DNA of 64,000 nucleotides from Lysobacterales bacterium (GCA_014946745.1 JADCRD010000001.1:310001-374000); one strand, 5' to 3'; positions 27,134 to 37,234 are shown, counted from the stretch's first letter. Notes: generated from the sequence alone by a model not told the origin. Program-made: numbers and translations.

Positions 27134-28738
27134 ATGCACAGCGTCCTGCCGCCCGCCGCGGTTGATCTGCCCGCTGTCGATCTGCTCGACCTGCATCGGG
27201 CCGAGCCGGAGTTTTTCCCCTGCCTGCTGGAGAGCGCAGCCCAGGGCGGTCGCGCTCGCTACGACCTGCTGCTGGCCGCGCCCGAAGGCGGCTTCGCGCT
27301 GGGTGACGACGGCGTGCTGCGCGATCTCGAGGGTCGAACGCTGCCCGGTGGCTTTCTCGATCACCTGGACCGCGCCTGCGCTGAAGCCCGCACGCCGGTG
27401 CGCAGCGATGGCCTGGCCTTCGGCGGCGGCTGGGCCCTGCTGCTGGGCTATGAGCTCGCGGCCGAGATCGAACCCAGCGTGCCGCGACTCGCCGCCCCCG
27501 GCGGCCTGCCGATTGCACTCGCCCTGCGCTGTCGCGCGGCGATCCTGCGCGATCGCGAAACCGGGCAGGCGCGGGCCGTGGTCGAGGACGATCATCCGCA
27601 GGCGCAAGCCCTGATCGAGCGACTGCAGCGCGCTTGGGCCAAGGCCGCCGAAGCCCAGCGCGCGACCGCGGACGCGACGCCCGCAGCGCGCGCACTGCCC
27701 GCACTGCCCGCGCACCGCATCGACGAAGCCGCAGGCGCGCAGTTCGAAGCCGGCGTGCGCCGCATCCTCGATTACCTCTGCGCCGGCGATGTGTTCCAGG
27801 TGAACCTGTCGCGGCCCTGGCGCGTGGCTTTTGCCTCCGCCCCGGCGCCAGCGGATCTGTACGCCCGGCTGCGCGCGGCCAATCCCGCGCCGTTTGCGGG
27901 GCTGCTGGCTTGGCAGGACTGGGCGGTGTTGAGCTCCTCGCCCGAGCGCCTGCTGTCGCTGCGATCGGGTGTAGCCGAGACGCGGCCGATCGCGGGTACG
28001 CGTCCGCGCCAGCCCGGCGATGCACTGGACGACGCGCGTCGACGCGCCGAGCTGATCGGGCATCCCAAGGAGCGCGCCGAGCACATCATGCTGATCGATC
28101 TCGAGCGCAATGACCTGGGCCGCGTCTGCGTGCCGGGCACGGTCGAAGTCGACGAGCTGATGGGCCTCGAAAGCTATGCCCACGTCCACCACATCGTCAG
28201 CAATGTGCGCGGCCGGCTGCGGCCCGAGGTCGGGCCGGGGCAGGCGATTGCCGCCGTGTTTCCGGGCGGCACCATCACCGGCTGCCCCAAGGTGCGCTGC
28301 ATGCAGATCATCGCCGAGCTGGAGGGCGAGGGCCGCGGCCCCTACACCGGTGCGCTGGGCTATCTCGACCGCAGCGGTGATCTCGACCTCAACATCCTGA
28401 TCCGCAGCCTGTGGCTGCGCGGCGCGCAGGCGGGGTTCCGCGCCGGCGCTGGCATCGTGGTCGATTCCGAGCCCGCGGCCGAGCTGGCCGAGACCCGGGC
28501 CAAAGCGCGCGGCGTGCTGCGCGCTTTCGATGAACACGCTCCCCGCGACGTGCTGCCAGCGTCCGAGGGGAAGGCTTCGACAGGCTCGAGGGATGCAAGT
28601 GCCGGGTCCGTCGTCCATCCTGTGGTCGAGTCCGCGGACGCCCCGCCTGCGGCACTGTCTACTGCTGGGACCATGGACATCGCCTCCCACCGACCGCAGC
28701 CCGAGTCTGCGCCCCTCAATGCCGGACGCCGCGCCTGA
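27134..28738 (+). CDS. pabB: aminodeoxychorismate synthase component I PabB
   Basis: A 534-residue chorismate-utilising enzyme that makes 4-amino-4-deoxychorismate for folate. Conserved parts are FQVNLSRPW, SSSPERLLSL, ETRPIAGTRPR, LIDLERNDLGRVC, HHIVSNVRGRL and FPGGTITGCPKVRCMQII. About 60-70 residues beyond the normal end (after RAFDEHAP) are Ser/Ala/Pro-rich and look disordered; that DNA contains GGCTTCGACAGGCTCGAGG, resembling common intergenic repeats. The stop overlaps the pabC ATG by one base (TGATG), so the extension was kept in frame. The glutaminase partner (PabA) is not in the window. Confidence 0.9.
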   Translation: MHSVLPPAAVDLPAVDLLDLHRAEPEFFPCLLESAAQGGRARYDLLLAAPEGGFALGDDGVLRDLEGRTLPGGFLDHLDRACAEARTPVRSDGLAFGGGWALLLGYELAAEIEPSVPRLAAPGGLPIALALRCRAAILRDRETGQARAVVEDDHPQAQALIERLQRAWAKAAEAQRATADATPAARALPALPAHRIDEAAGAQFEAGVRRILDYLCAGDVFQVNLSRPWRVAFASAPAPADLYARLRAANPAPFAGLLAWQDWAVLSSSPERLLSLRSGVAETRPIAGTRPRQPGDALDDARRRAELIGHPKERAEHIMLIDLERNDLGRVCVPGTVEVDELMGLESYAHVHHIVSNVRGRLRPEVGPGQAIAAVFPGGTITGCPKVRCMQIIAELEGEGRGPYTGALGYLDRSGDLDLNILIRSLWLRGAQAGFRAGAGIVVDSEPAAELAETRAKARGVLRAFDEHAPRDVLPASEGKASTGSRDASAGSVVHPVVESADAPPAALSTAGTMDIASHRPQPESAPLNAGRRA

Positions 28739-29562
28739 TGCGCTTCGGCGTGCTGATCGACGGCGCGCCCGCCGATGCGATCTGTGTCGACAGCCGTGCG
28801 CTCAACTATGGCGATGGCGTGTTCGAAACCCTGCTGGTGCAGGACGGTCGGCCGGTCTGGTGGGGTGAGCACCTGGCGCGCCTCGGTCGAGGCTGCGAGG
28901 CCTTGGGTCTGCGGCTGCCCGATCCCGACCTGCTCGCATTCGAGGCGGGCGAGCTGTGCGCGGGCCAGCAGCGTGCGGTGCTGAAGATCCTGCTGGCGCG
29001 CGAGGGGGCCGGCCGCGGCTATGCGCCGGAGCCCGGCGCGCGCAGCCAGCGCATCCTGAGCCTGCATGCGGCGCCGCCGCTGGTCGCGACCGATTACGTC
29101 GAGGGCGTCAGGCTGCGCTGGTGCGCAACGCGGCTCGCACTTCAGCCCCGCCTCGCTGGCTTCAAGCATCTCAATCGCCTCGAGAACGTGCTGGCGCGCG
29201 CCGAACTGGCCAACACCGGCGCAGCCGAGGGGCTGATGCTCGACACTGCCGGGCGCGTCACCTGTGCGACTGCGGCCAACGTATTCGCCCTGCGCGGCGG
29301 CCGCCTGCGCACGCCCTCCCTGCGCGCCGCTGGCATCGCCGGCATCTGTCGCGACTGGGTCATGACCCGCGCCGAGGTCGAGATCGGCGAACTGCTGCCG
29401 CAGGACATCGAGCGCGCGGACGGCGTATTCGTCTGCAGCAGCCTGCGCGGTATCCTGCCGGCTGCCCGGCTGGGCGCGCGGACCTATCGCCCCCAGCCCC
29501 TGATTGCCGGCCTGCAGGCCCAGCTCTGGAGCGAAGTTCCGGCGCTGGCCCCGCAGGCCTGA
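28738..29562 (+). CDS. pabC: aminodeoxychorismate lyase PabC
   Basis: A 274-residue fold-type IV PLP enzyme that releases 4-aminobenzoate from aminodeoxychorismate. SRALNYGDGVFETLLV is the N-terminal signature. The PLP-binding Lys is in GFKHLNRLENVLAR, and the cofactor phosphate region is TAANVFALRGGRL. It is translationally coupled to pabB and followed by mltG, a conserved order. A branched-chain aminotransferase role is less likely given the operon. Confidence 0.92.
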   Translation: MRFGVLIDGAPADAICVDSRALNYGDGVFETLLVQDGRPVWWGEHLARLGRGCEALGLRLPDPDLLAFEAGELCAGQQRAVLKILLAREGAGRGYAPEPGARSQRILSLHAAPPLVATDYVEGVRLRWCATRLALQPRLAGFKHLNRLENVLARAELANTGAAEGLMLDTAGRVTCATAANVFALRGGRLRTPSLRAAGIAGICRDWVMTRAEVEIGELLPQDIERADGVFVCSSLRGILPAARLGARTYRPQPLIAGLQAQLWSEVPALAPQA

Positions 29563-29575
29563 AGGAGCTTCCGTT

Positions 29576-30637
29576 TTGAGCGATTCCACACCGCGGCCGC
29601 GGCGCTGGCTGCGTGCATTTCTCGGCCTCTTTCTGGTCGGCCTGCTCGCCGTCGGCGGTGCCGCATTCTGGCTGTGGCAGCGGTACCAGGGCTTCGTCGA
29701 TGCGCCGGTGGCGGGCCTGACCGCCGAGACCGACGTGATCCTGCAGCGCGGCGACGGCCTGCGTCGTGTGCTGCAGCGCCTTGAGGGCGTCGGCGTCGAG
29801 ACCGGCCGCGAGGAGTTCTGGCGTCTCCTGGCCCGCGAGATGCAGGTGGGCGGGCGCATCCAGGCCGGCGAGTACCGTCTGCCTGTGAATGCCACCCCGC
29901 GCCAGCTGCTGCAGCAGTTTGCGGACGGCCGCGTGCTGCAGCGTGCCTTCACCCTGGTCGAGGGCAGCACCTTCCGCGAGCTGCGCTTGGCGCTCGCCCA
30001 AGCCGAGGCGCTGCAGCAGACCCTGCCGGGCCTCGACGAGGCCGAGATCATGCGCCGGCTCGACGCCGAGGGCGTGCCGGCGGAAGGCCGCTTCCTGCCC
30101 GAGACCTACTACTACACCCGCGGCATGAGCGATCTCGATGTCCTGCGCCGCGCCAAGCGCGCGATGGACCGCGTGCTCGAACGTGCCTGGGCCAATCGCC
30201 AGGCCGATCTGCCGCTGAAGTCGGCCGACGAGGCCCTGATCCTCGCCTCGATCATCGAGAAGGAAACCGGCATCGGCGGTGAGCGCCGCGAAGTCTCGGG
30301 CGTATTCATCCGCCGCCTGCGCATCGGCATGCGCCTGCAGACCGATCCGACCGTGATCTACGGCGCCGGCGACAGCTACCGCGGCGTCATCACTCGCGCC
30401 CATCTCGATACCGACACGCCCTGGAACACCTACACCCGCGACGGCCTGCCGCCGACCCCGATCGCGATGCCGGGTCGCGCCGCCATCGAGGCCGCGGTCG
30501 ATCCGGCGCCCGGCGACAGCCTGTACTTCGTGGCCAGCGGCGACGGCGGCCACGTGTTCTCGCGCACCCTGCAGGAGCACAACCGCGCGGTCGCGCGCTG
30601 GCGTCAGATCGAGCGCAGCCGGAGGGCAGGGCAGTGA
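29576..30637 (+). CDS. mltG: endolytic transglycosylase MltG
   Basis: A 353-residue inner-membrane enzyme that cuts nascent peptidoglycan and is thought to terminate glycan chains. One N-terminal membrane helix (about residues 12-32) precedes a LysM-like region and the YceG catalytic domain, with the presumed catalytic Glu in SIIEKETGIG and then RLRIGMRLQTDPTVIYG and NTYTRDGLPPTPIAMPG. The start is a rare TTG at 29576, chosen because AAGGAG (29562-29567) precedes it by 8 bases and no ATG or GTG lies nearby. The frame is open upstream inside pabC. Confidence 0.93.
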   Translation: MSDSTPRPRRWLRAFLGLFLVGLLAVGGAAFWLWQRYQGFVDAPVAGLTAETDVILQRGDGLRRVLQRLEGVGVETGREEFWRLLAREMQVGGRIQAGEYRLPVNATPRQLLQQFADGRVLQRAFTLVEGSTFRELRLALAQAEALQQTLPGLDEAEIMRRLDAEGVPAEGRFLPETYYYTRGMSDLDVLRRAKRAMDRVLERAWANRQADLPLKSADEALILASIIEKETGIGGERREVSGVFIRRLRIGMRLQTDPTVIYGAGDSYRGVITRAHLDTDTPWNTYTRDGLPPTPIAMPGRAAIEAAVDPAPGDSLYFVASGDGGHVFSRTLQEHNRAVARWRQIERSRRAGQ

Positions 30638-31275
30638 GCCAGTGGATCAGCCACGCGCGTTTCGTCAGCTTCGAAGGCGGCGAGGGCGCCGGCAAGAGCA
30701 CGGTGATCACCGCTGCCGCCGAGTCCCTGCGCGCGGCGGGCGAGACCGTGCTGCTGCTGCGCGAGCCGGGCGGCACCGCGGTCGGCGAGGCGGTGCGTGC
30801 GGTGCTGCTCAACCCCGAGCTGCGTGGCCTGTGCGCCGAGAGCGAGCTGCTGCTGATGATGGCCTCGCGCGCCCAGCTGGTGCGCGAGCGCATCCTGCCT
30901 GCGCTGGCGCGCGGCGAGTGGGTGCTGTGCGACCGTTTCACCGACGCGAGTTTCGCCTACCAGGGCGGCGGCCGCGGCATCGACAGCGGGCGCATCGCCG
31001 AACTCGAACGCTGGGTCGCGGGCTTGAAGCCGGGGCTGAGCTTTCTGCTCGATCTGCCGGTCGAAACCGGGCTCGCCCGCGCCGGCAGCCGTGCGGCGCC
31101 GGATCGCATCGAGTCCGAGTCCATCGCTTTCTTCGAGCGCGTGCGCGCGAGCTATCGGACGCGCGCCGCCGCCGAGCCGCAGCGCTGGTGCGTGCTCGAT
31201 GCCGGCCAGCCGGCGGAGACGGTCGCTGCCGCCGTGGTTTCGCGCCTGAACGTCCAGCGCGAGGCGGCGCGATGA
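30634..31275 (+). CDS. tmk: thymidylate kinase
   Basis: A 213-residue dTMP kinase. The P-loop is FEGGEGAGKST (residues 13-23), the DR motif is CDRFTDASFAYQGGGRG, LREPGGT binds the substrate, and the lid has APDRIESE. The start is GTG 30634, overlapping the mltG stop by 4 bases, and its own stop overlaps the holB start (ATGA). It makes dTDP for DNA synthesis. Confidence 0.95.
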   Translation: MSQWISHARFVSFEGGEGAGKSTVITAAAESLRAAGETVLLLREPGGTAVGEAVRAVLLNPELRGLCAESELLLMMASRAQLVRERILPALARGEWVLCDRFTDASFAYQGGGRGIDSGRIAELERWVAGLKPGLSFLLDLPVETGLARAGSRAAPDRIESESIAFFERVRASYRTRAAAEPQRWCVLDAGQPAETVAAAVVSRLNVQREAAR

Positions 31276-32219
31276 GTGCGCCCGCCTTCGCGCCCTGGCA
31301 GCAGCGCGCCTTCGAGCGGGTGCTGGCCAGCCACGCAGCACAGCGGCTGGGTCACGGCCTGCTGGTCTGCGGGCCGGCGCGGCTGGGCAAGCGCGTGCTG
31401 GTCGAAGCCATCGCCGCGCGTTTGCTGTGCACCGGGGCCTCACCGGGCGAGCCGGCCTGCGGTCAGTGCCGCAGCTGCCGGCTGCTGGCGGCCGGCACGC
31501 ATCCGGACCTGCATCGGATCAGCTTCGCGCTCAACGACAAGGGCGAGCCGCGCAGCGTGATCGTCGTCGAGCAGATGCGCGAGCTGAGCGACAGGATCAG
31601 CCTCACCGCCCAGCTGGGCGGCGCCATCGTCAGCCTGATCGATCCCGCGGACGCGCTCAACCACAACGCCGCCAACGCGTTGCTGAAGACCCTCGAAGAG
31701 CCGCAGGACGGGCGCTATCTGATCCTCGTCAGCGACGCGCCGTATCGCCTTTCGGCGACGATCCGCAGCCGCTGTCAGCGCATCGAGCTGCGCCCGCCGC
31801 CGCAGGACGAAGCCCGCACCTGGCTGCTCGCCCAAGGCCTGCCTGCCGCGCGCGTCGAGCAGGCGCTGTCACTCTGCGATGGCCACCCCGGCGAGGCCCA
31901 GGCCTTGCTGAGCGAGGGCGGCCTCGAACTGCGCGAGGCCGTGCAGCGCGACCTCGATGCGCTCGCCGCGCGCCGCGCCGCGCTGAGCGAGACGGTCAAG
32001 GCCTGGCTGGACGATCGCCCTCAAGAGCGCCTCGCCCATGCGGCCGCACTGGCGCGCGGGCGCAGTCGCGAGCGTCTGCTCTGCGGCGAAGCCGATGCCG
32101 TTCCCGAACTCGCCGACTGGTACGACCGCGCCAACCGCGTGCGCGCCCAGCTCGACACCCCGCTCAAGGCCGACCTGCTGCTGGGCGAACTGCTGGCGGG
32201 GTGGCGTGCGGTGGCGTGA
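31272..32219 (+). CDS. holB: DNA polymerase III delta' subunit HolB
   Basis: A 315-residue clamp-loader subunit. It has the AAA+ fold with a degenerate P-loop (GPARLGKRVLVEAIA), the zinc module with Cys in CTGASPGEPACGQCRSC, IDPADALNHNAANALLKTLEEP, and the sensor region SDAPYRLSATIRSRCQ. The helical C-terminal domain is shorter and more divergent. In relatives pilZ follows directly; here the next 20 kb hold unrelated large genes. Confidence 0.93.
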   Translation: MSAPAFAPWQQRAFERVLASHAAQRLGHGLLVCGPARLGKRVLVEAIAARLLCTGASPGEPACGQCRSCRLLAAGTHPDLHRISFALNDKGEPRSVIVVEQMRELSDRISLTAQLGGAIVSLIDPADALNHNAANALLKTLEEPQDGRYLILVSDAPYRLSATIRSRCQRIELRPPPQDEARTWLLAQGLPAARVEQALSLCDGHPGEAQALLSEGGLELREAVQRDLDALAARRAALSETVKAWLDDRPQERLAHAAALARGRSRERLLCGEADAVPELADWYDRANRVRAQLDTPLKADLLLGELLAGWRAVA

Positions 32220-32329
32220 GGCCGGCCTGAGGCGCACCGTTCGGGGCCATGCGTCGACGCGCCGAGGACGCTGCAGGGGTGCACGCCCTCTCGGAAGGGT
32301 TCATTCCAGGTGACTGATCCGTAAGGGGA

Positions 32330-32447
32330 TTCAGGGAATTTCAGACTTGACGTGCCGGGCTGCGAGGCCCCGCGTCCTGCGTCTGCCCAAGTTTCAGAAC
32401 ATTTCACAGCTTCGCCTGATCGCGCCGGAGAGTTCCCCGCGTAGGCT
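32330..32447 (+). promoter_or_regulatory. phased TTCAG direct repeats and promoter of the 1569-aa protein gene
   Basis: The 269-base spacer after holB contains two 10-base-period pairs: TTCAG at 32330 and 32340, and TTCAG/TTCAC at 32393 and 32403. The pairs are 63 bases apart, six helical turns. TAGGCT at 32442-32447 followed by CCGC is a possible -10 box, 34 bases after the second pair. The same layout precedes the 2220-aa gene at 40.3 kb. The pattern suits an OmpR-type winged-helix activator; this is inference. Confidence 0.45.
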
Positions 32448-32488
32448 CCGCCGCCGGGCCCGATCCGAGGCCGTGGGGGACTGCGAGC

Positions 32489-35400
32489 ATGAAGTGTCTG
32501 AAGCGCGTTCTGATGGTCCTGGGGTTGGCGCTCTGCGCGCCCGTCATGGCGCAGCTGCCGGCGCCGCTGGCGCAGCCGAGCCTTGATCTGCGCGCCGCGG
32601 CGCAGGGTCGCACCGCCGTGCTGTTGCCTGACGGCAGTGCCATCGTCAGCCACGACGGACGATGGCTGGGTGGCGAGGTCGAGCGTCCACTTCTCGCCAA
32701 GATCCGGCCAGATGGAACGGTCGACACGGCCTGGCAGGTCGAGCCTAACGGCACCGTGTTCGGGCTCGCTGCCGTCGGCGATGAACTGCTGATGGCCGGC
32801 ACCTTCAGTGCGGTCAACGGCAGCAGTCGAAGGGGGCTCGCCAAGGTCTCGATCACCACGGGCGCCCTGTCCGCATGGGATCCGAATGCCGGTTCCAACT
32901 CCAACTACCGGTTCGACTCCTTCGCCGTCCTCGGGAACTGGGTGTTTGTCGGCGGAACCTTCACCCAACTCGGGACCGTCAATCGGAACCTGGTCGCGAA
33001 GGTCGATCTCGTTTCGGGTGCTGTGGATCCCGGATTCTCGGTGACGGCGGTGGTCTCGTCTCCGTCGGACATCATCGTGCGAACGGACGGGGCATCGCTG
33101 TTCGTCGCGGGTCTGTTCTCCTCAGTCAGCGGAGTCACGCGAAGCAACGCCGCCAAGCTTTCCCTGGTCGACGGCTCGGTGGATCCCGCATGGGCGCCCA
33201 CCTTCAACTCGAACATCTTCCGAATGGAGATCGACGAGGGCTTCGTCTACCTGGCGGGCTGCTTCAGCCAGGCCTCCGGGCTTGCCCGGAACGGTGCTGC
33301 GCGGGTGTCTGCGTCCGGGTCGGGCGCCGTAGACGCGACATGGAATCCCGCGCCCCAGAGCAGTGCATGTCTCTACGGCCTGAACATCACGCCCAATCAT
33401 GTCTATCTCGGGGGATCTCTCTCGCAGCTGGGTGCGGTGACTGTCCACAGGGTGGGGCGCGTCGCCAAGACGGGAACCGGCGCCGCCGACCCCAACTGGC
33501 GCCCAGCGACGGACGGCCTCTTCACCTTCGGCGTCTGGGCCAAGGCGGATGGCACGGCGCTCCTGTTGGGCGACTTCATCCAGGTGGGCGCGACCTACAC
33601 TCCCGGCGTGGCTCGACTCGACGCCTCGGGCAACGCACTGGCCAGCAGCCCCTACAGCGAGGATCGCGGCTGGGTTGAGGCCTTGGCGAGCGCGCCCGAC
33701 GGAGGCACCTACGTGGGCGGTCGATTCCACAGGATCGGCGCGGCGTTCAGGCCCGGCCTGCTGCGCCTGACACCAGCCGGTGCTCTGGACACCGCCTGGT
33801 TGCCGCCCCTGGTCGGCCGCCGTTGGGTGAGCGCCCTCGTCAGCGACGCCCACCACGTGTATGTGGGCGGTGAATTCGCCAGCGCCGGTACCCCGACAGT
33901 CAACAATCTGGTCCGGCTCACGCACGGTGGGAACTTCGATTCCAACTGGATTCCGGGCGCCTCCGGGCCCGTGTATGCCTTGGCCATCGACGAGGCTGCC
34001 AATACCGTGTTTGCAGGCGGCCCGTTCAACGCGGTGGCTGGCCAGGCGCGCAACAACGTCGCCGAGCTGAGCCGCAGTACGGGCCTGCCCACGGCCTTCA
34101 ACCCCAACCCCAACAATCAGGTGAGGGCGATTGCTCCAATCGGCGATGCCGTGTTCATCGCCGGCAACTTCAGTTCGGTGGCCGGCGTTCCTCGCAGCCG
34201 CGTGGCCAAGGTCAACCGTGCCGGCGCGCTTGATGCGAACTTCGTTGCCAACGCCAACTCAACGGTCCGTGCGCTCTTGCCCGGCCCCGATGGAACCCTC
34301 TACGTCGGCGGATTCTTCACCTCCATCAGCGGTCTCGGTCGCACGGGCCTTGCCAGGCTTTCGCAGGCAACCGGCGCGCCCGACCCCAGCTGGACAACGT
34401 TTCCCAACAGCGCAGTCACCACCTTGGCCGCTGCCTCCGACGGCATCTACGCGGGCGGCAACTTCAGCCTGATGGGAGATCAGCCGAGGCAGCTGCTGGC
34501 TCGGATCTCACACGGCAATCAGGTGGCGGCGCTTTTCGCACCTGCCCTCGATGTGGGCCTCAACACGGTGATCGAGCAAGGTGGACGCGTGCTCGCCGGA
34601 GGCTTCATGGCCTACTACGCGCCAGCGTCGCAGCGTCAGGTGGGCTTGCTTGCCTTTCCCCTCAACGCCATTCCCGTCGCCACCACCACCACCATCACCA
34701 GCGACAGCCCGGAGCGCTCGCAGCCCTTCCAGGCCTATCGGGTGACGGTCAACGTGACGGGTGCGGGCGGAGTGCCCGCCAGCAATCAGCGCGTCGATAT
34801 CAGCGACGACCGCGGCGAGCTCTGCACGACGTTCCTAGATTCCGCCGGCAACGGGGCTTGCGAGCTGGTCGGCCGCGTGTCAGGCACGCGCCAGCTGACT
34901 GCGCGCTTTGCGGGAACGCCCCTGCTGCTCCCCAGCAGCGCCACCGAACCCCACACCGTCGCCGGCGAGAGCAGCACGCCGCCGGTGAACACCGCCGTCG
35001 ATCTGCGTTCGGCCAGTGCGCCTGCGGCTTCGGTACGTCTCTCCGACGGCAGTCTGGTGATCGGCGGCAGCTTCAACCGCGTGGGCGATCAGATCCGCCG
35101 CGGTTTGGCCAAGCTGCGGCCCGATGGAACTCTGGACACCGCCTTCAGCGCGGATGTCATCGGTAGCGTGACCGCGCTCGCGCGTGATTCTGCAGACAAC
35201 GTCTACGTCATCGGCAGCTTCGGTTACATCAACGGCGCAATGCGGCGGAACATCGCCAAACTCACGCCGACGGGAAGCGTCGTCAGCGCCTGGACCGCCG
35301 GCACCCCATCGATCGAAGTCGCCTCTGGCCGCACGACGCTGGCGGTGGAGCCCGACGGAAACCTGCTGGTGCAGACCGCGCAGACGGTGATCTCCGGCAG

Positions 35401-37198
35401 CCCGAGTATCCGCTTCACCCAGATCGTCCGCCTCTCCGGCAGCACCGGAGCCGTGCTGCCGGGATTTGTGGTCGACTTGAGCACCGACTCCACGAGCAAG
35501 CAGCTGTTCGCCAGCCTGCTTGTCGACGGGTCCGACCTTTACGTCTTTGGCAGCTTCGATAGGGTCAATGGCACAACACGGGCACAGATCGCCCGCGTGA
35601 GCAGGGCGACAGGCGTGCTTGACCCCGGCTTCGTACTCGATCCGTCCGGGCCGGTCGCGGGCGTCAGCTATCCCGTGCAGCGCGCGATCGCGGATGGCGC
35701 GGGTGGCCTTTATGTGGCGGGGAGCTTTACCCGGCTCGCGGGTCAAGCGGTGACGCAGCCGGCACGCGTGAACAGTGCGGGGGCCGTCAGCGCCGCGTTC
35801 GCGCCCAGTGTGTTCTCCGGCGTCGATGCGATGCTGCTGCTCGACGGGAGCCTGTATGTGGCCGGCGCCAACTGCCTGCCGAGCACGCCCTGCACGTTTG
35901 CGACGGCCCGCATGGACCCGCAGACCGGGCAGGTGGATCCGACGTTCCAAGCAGAGTTTTCCGCGAGTGCTCTGCATCCGCTGGGGCCGAATCTCTGGCT
36001 CTCGAACGGTGCCCAGCTGCTGGATGCCAGCGGGGTGCTTGCGATGGGCGCAGTGCAGCTGCGTCGAGCCGACGGTGTGCGCGTACCGGCCGAGTTCATC
36101 ACGCGTCCGCCCATCATCCGCGCGCTTGCACGGCAGCCGGACGGCGCCACCCTGATTGGCGGCCGGTTTGCCCGCGTGGGCGGCAATCAGGAAAACCTGG
36201 TGCGCGTCACGGCCGCGGGCCAGTTCGACACGACCTTCGCTCCCTCGGTCGGTAGTCGTTTCGTGCAGGCGATCGGCGTGTCGGGGACAGGGGAGATCTT
36301 TGTCGGTACGACCGGCGCGCTTCTCAAGTTCACATCGACTGGAGCGCGGGACACGGCGTTTGGTACGGGCGGCGAACTGGCATCGAACGGCACGATCTAC
36401 GCCTTCGCGCCGCAGCCCGACGGACTGCTGGTCGGCGGTATCTTCGGCACCTTCGGCGGCGTGAGCCGACAGGCGCTGGTCAAGCTGGACCCGGCAACGG
36501 GCGCTGTCGATCCCGTCTGGAACGCGCAGATCTCCGCCAACGGCGGCGTGCTGGCCATGCAGCGCGATGCTTCCGGCGATCTCTTTCTCGGCGGCACCTT
36601 CACCGCTGTTGGCGGTCAGCCGCGCCAGAACCTCGCTCGCATCACGTCAACGGGAGCGCTGGCCACGTCGTGGAACGCCCCGGCCAACAACCTCGTCTGG
36701 AGTTTGCTGCTCGACGGCAACGCGCTCTACGTCGGTGGCAATTTCAGCAGCCTGAGCGGCAGCACGCGTCAGCAGATCGGTCGCGTGGACGCCGTCACCG
36801 GCGCGGTGCAGCCCTGGAACCCCGGCGGCACCACCTTCGCCGGCGCCGTGCGTGCCATTGCGCGGGGGCAGGATGGGGCCATCTTCTTGGGTGGTGACTT
36901 CCTACGGATGGGCGGAGCGTTCCGCAGTCGTGCGGCCAAGCTCGATCCGGTCTCCGGCTTGGCCGACCCGAACTGGAACCCCAGCTTCGATGGCCCGGTG
37001 TTCGCCATCCTTGCCGGTTACGGTGACACCCCGCCGCGGGGCGCAAGACTCGCCCACATCGATCAGGCCGTGACCCTTGGCGGCGAGTTCGAGTTCGCCG
37101 GGCACGTGCCCATGGCCGGTTTCACTGCCGTCGAGCCCACCGGCATCCCGCCGCGGGAGATCTTCTGCAGCGGGTTCGAGCAGCGGGCTTGCGAGTAG
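32489..37198 (+). CDS. large secreted delta-60 repeat (beta-propeller) protein with C-terminal GFE motif
   Basis: A 1569-residue protein with a cleavable signal peptide (MKCLKRVLMVLGLALCAPVMA). Two long arrays of about 50-residue repeats (about 30-725 and 830-1540) carry the delta-60/DUF5122 pattern: VGGxF, RxxLAR/KV, GAxDPxW, then LxVGG. They are separated by an Ig-like domain (about 729-825, with TSDSPERSQPFQAYRVTV). The arrays probably form beta-propellers. Three repeats run as VAKVNRAGALDANF, LARLSQATGAPDPSW and LARITSTGALATSW. The protein ends IFCSGFEQRACE, sharing the GFE motif of other secreted proteins here. It is probably exported and surface-bound or released; ligand unknown. Start ATG 32489 has a weak ribosome site (GGGGGA). 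Confidence 0.88.
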   Translation: MKCLKRVLMVLGLALCAPVMAQLPAPLAQPSLDLRAAAQGRTAVLLPDGSAIVSHDGRWLGGEVERPLLAKIRPDGTVDTAWQVEPNGTVFGLAAVGDELLMAGTFSAVNGSSRRGLAKVSITTGALSAWDPNAGSNSNYRFDSFAVLGNWVFVGGTFTQLGTVNRNLVAKVDLVSGAVDPGFSVTAVVSSPSDIIVRTDGASLFVAGLFSSVSGVTRSNAAKLSLVDGSVDPAWAPTFNSNIFRMEIDEGFVYLAGCFSQASGLARNGAARVSASGSGAVDATWNPAPQSSACLYGLNITPNHVYLGGSLSQLGAVTVHRVGRVAKTGTGAADPNWRPATDGLFTFGVWAKADGTALLLGDFIQVGATYTPGVARLDASGNALASSPYSEDRGWVEALASAPDGGTYVGGRFHRIGAAFRPGLLRLTPAGALDTAWLPPLVGRRWVSALVSDAHHVYVGGEFASAGTPTVNNLVRLTHGGNFDSNWIPGASGPVYALAIDEAANTVFAGGPFNAVAGQARNNVAELSRSTGLPTAFNPNPNNQVRAIAPIGDAVFIAGNFSSVAGVPRSRVAKVNRAGALDANFVANANSTVRALLPGPDGTLYVGGFFTSISGLGRTGLARLSQATGAPDPSWTTFPNSAVTTLAAASDGIYAGGNFSLMGDQPRQLLARISHGNQVAALFAPALDVGLNTVIEQGGRVLAGGFMAYYAPASQRQVGLLAFPLNAIPVATTTTITSDSPERSQPFQAYRVTVNVTGAGGVPASNQRVDISDDRGELCTTFLDSAGNGACELVGRVSGTRQLTARFAGTPLLLPSSATEPHTVAGESSTPPVNTAVDLRSASAPAASVRLSDGSLVIGGSFNRVGDQIRRGLAKLRPDGTLDTAFSADVIGSVTALARDSADNVYVIGSFGYINGAMRRNIAKLTPTGSVVSAWTAGTPSIEVASGRTTLAVEPDGNLLVQTAQTVISGSPSIRFTQIVRLSGSTGAVLPGFVVDLSTDSTSKQLFASLLVDGSDLYVFGSFDRVNGTTRAQIARVSRATGVLDPGFVLDPSGPVAGVSYPVQRAIADGAGGLYVAGSFTRLAGQAVTQPARVNSAGAVSAAFAPSVFSGVDAMLLLDGSLYVAGANCLPSTPCTFATARMDPQTGQVDPTFQAEFSASALHPLGPNLWLSNGAQLLDASGVLAMGAVQLRRADGVRVPAEFITRPPIIRALARQPDGATLIGGRFARVGGNQENLVRVTAAGQFDTTFAPSVGSRFVQAIGVSGTGEIFVGTTGALLKFTSTGARDTAFGTGGELASNGTIYAFAPQPDGLLVGGIFGTFGGVSRQALVKLDPATGAVDPVWNAQISANGGVLAMQRDASGDLFLGGTFTAVGGQPRQNLARITSTGALATSWNAPANNLVWSLLLDGNALYVGGNFSSLSGSTRQQIGRVDAVTGAVQPWNPGGTTFAGAVRAIARGQDGAIFLGGDFLRMGGAFRSRAAKLDPVSGLADPNWNPSFDGPVFAILAGYGDTPPRGARLAHIDQAVTLGGEFEFAGHVPMAGFTAVEPTGIPPREIFCSGFEQRACE

Positions 37199-37234
37199 TC
37201 CCTCTTCGCAGACTGTGAGCCGCGCCGCAGTCGT

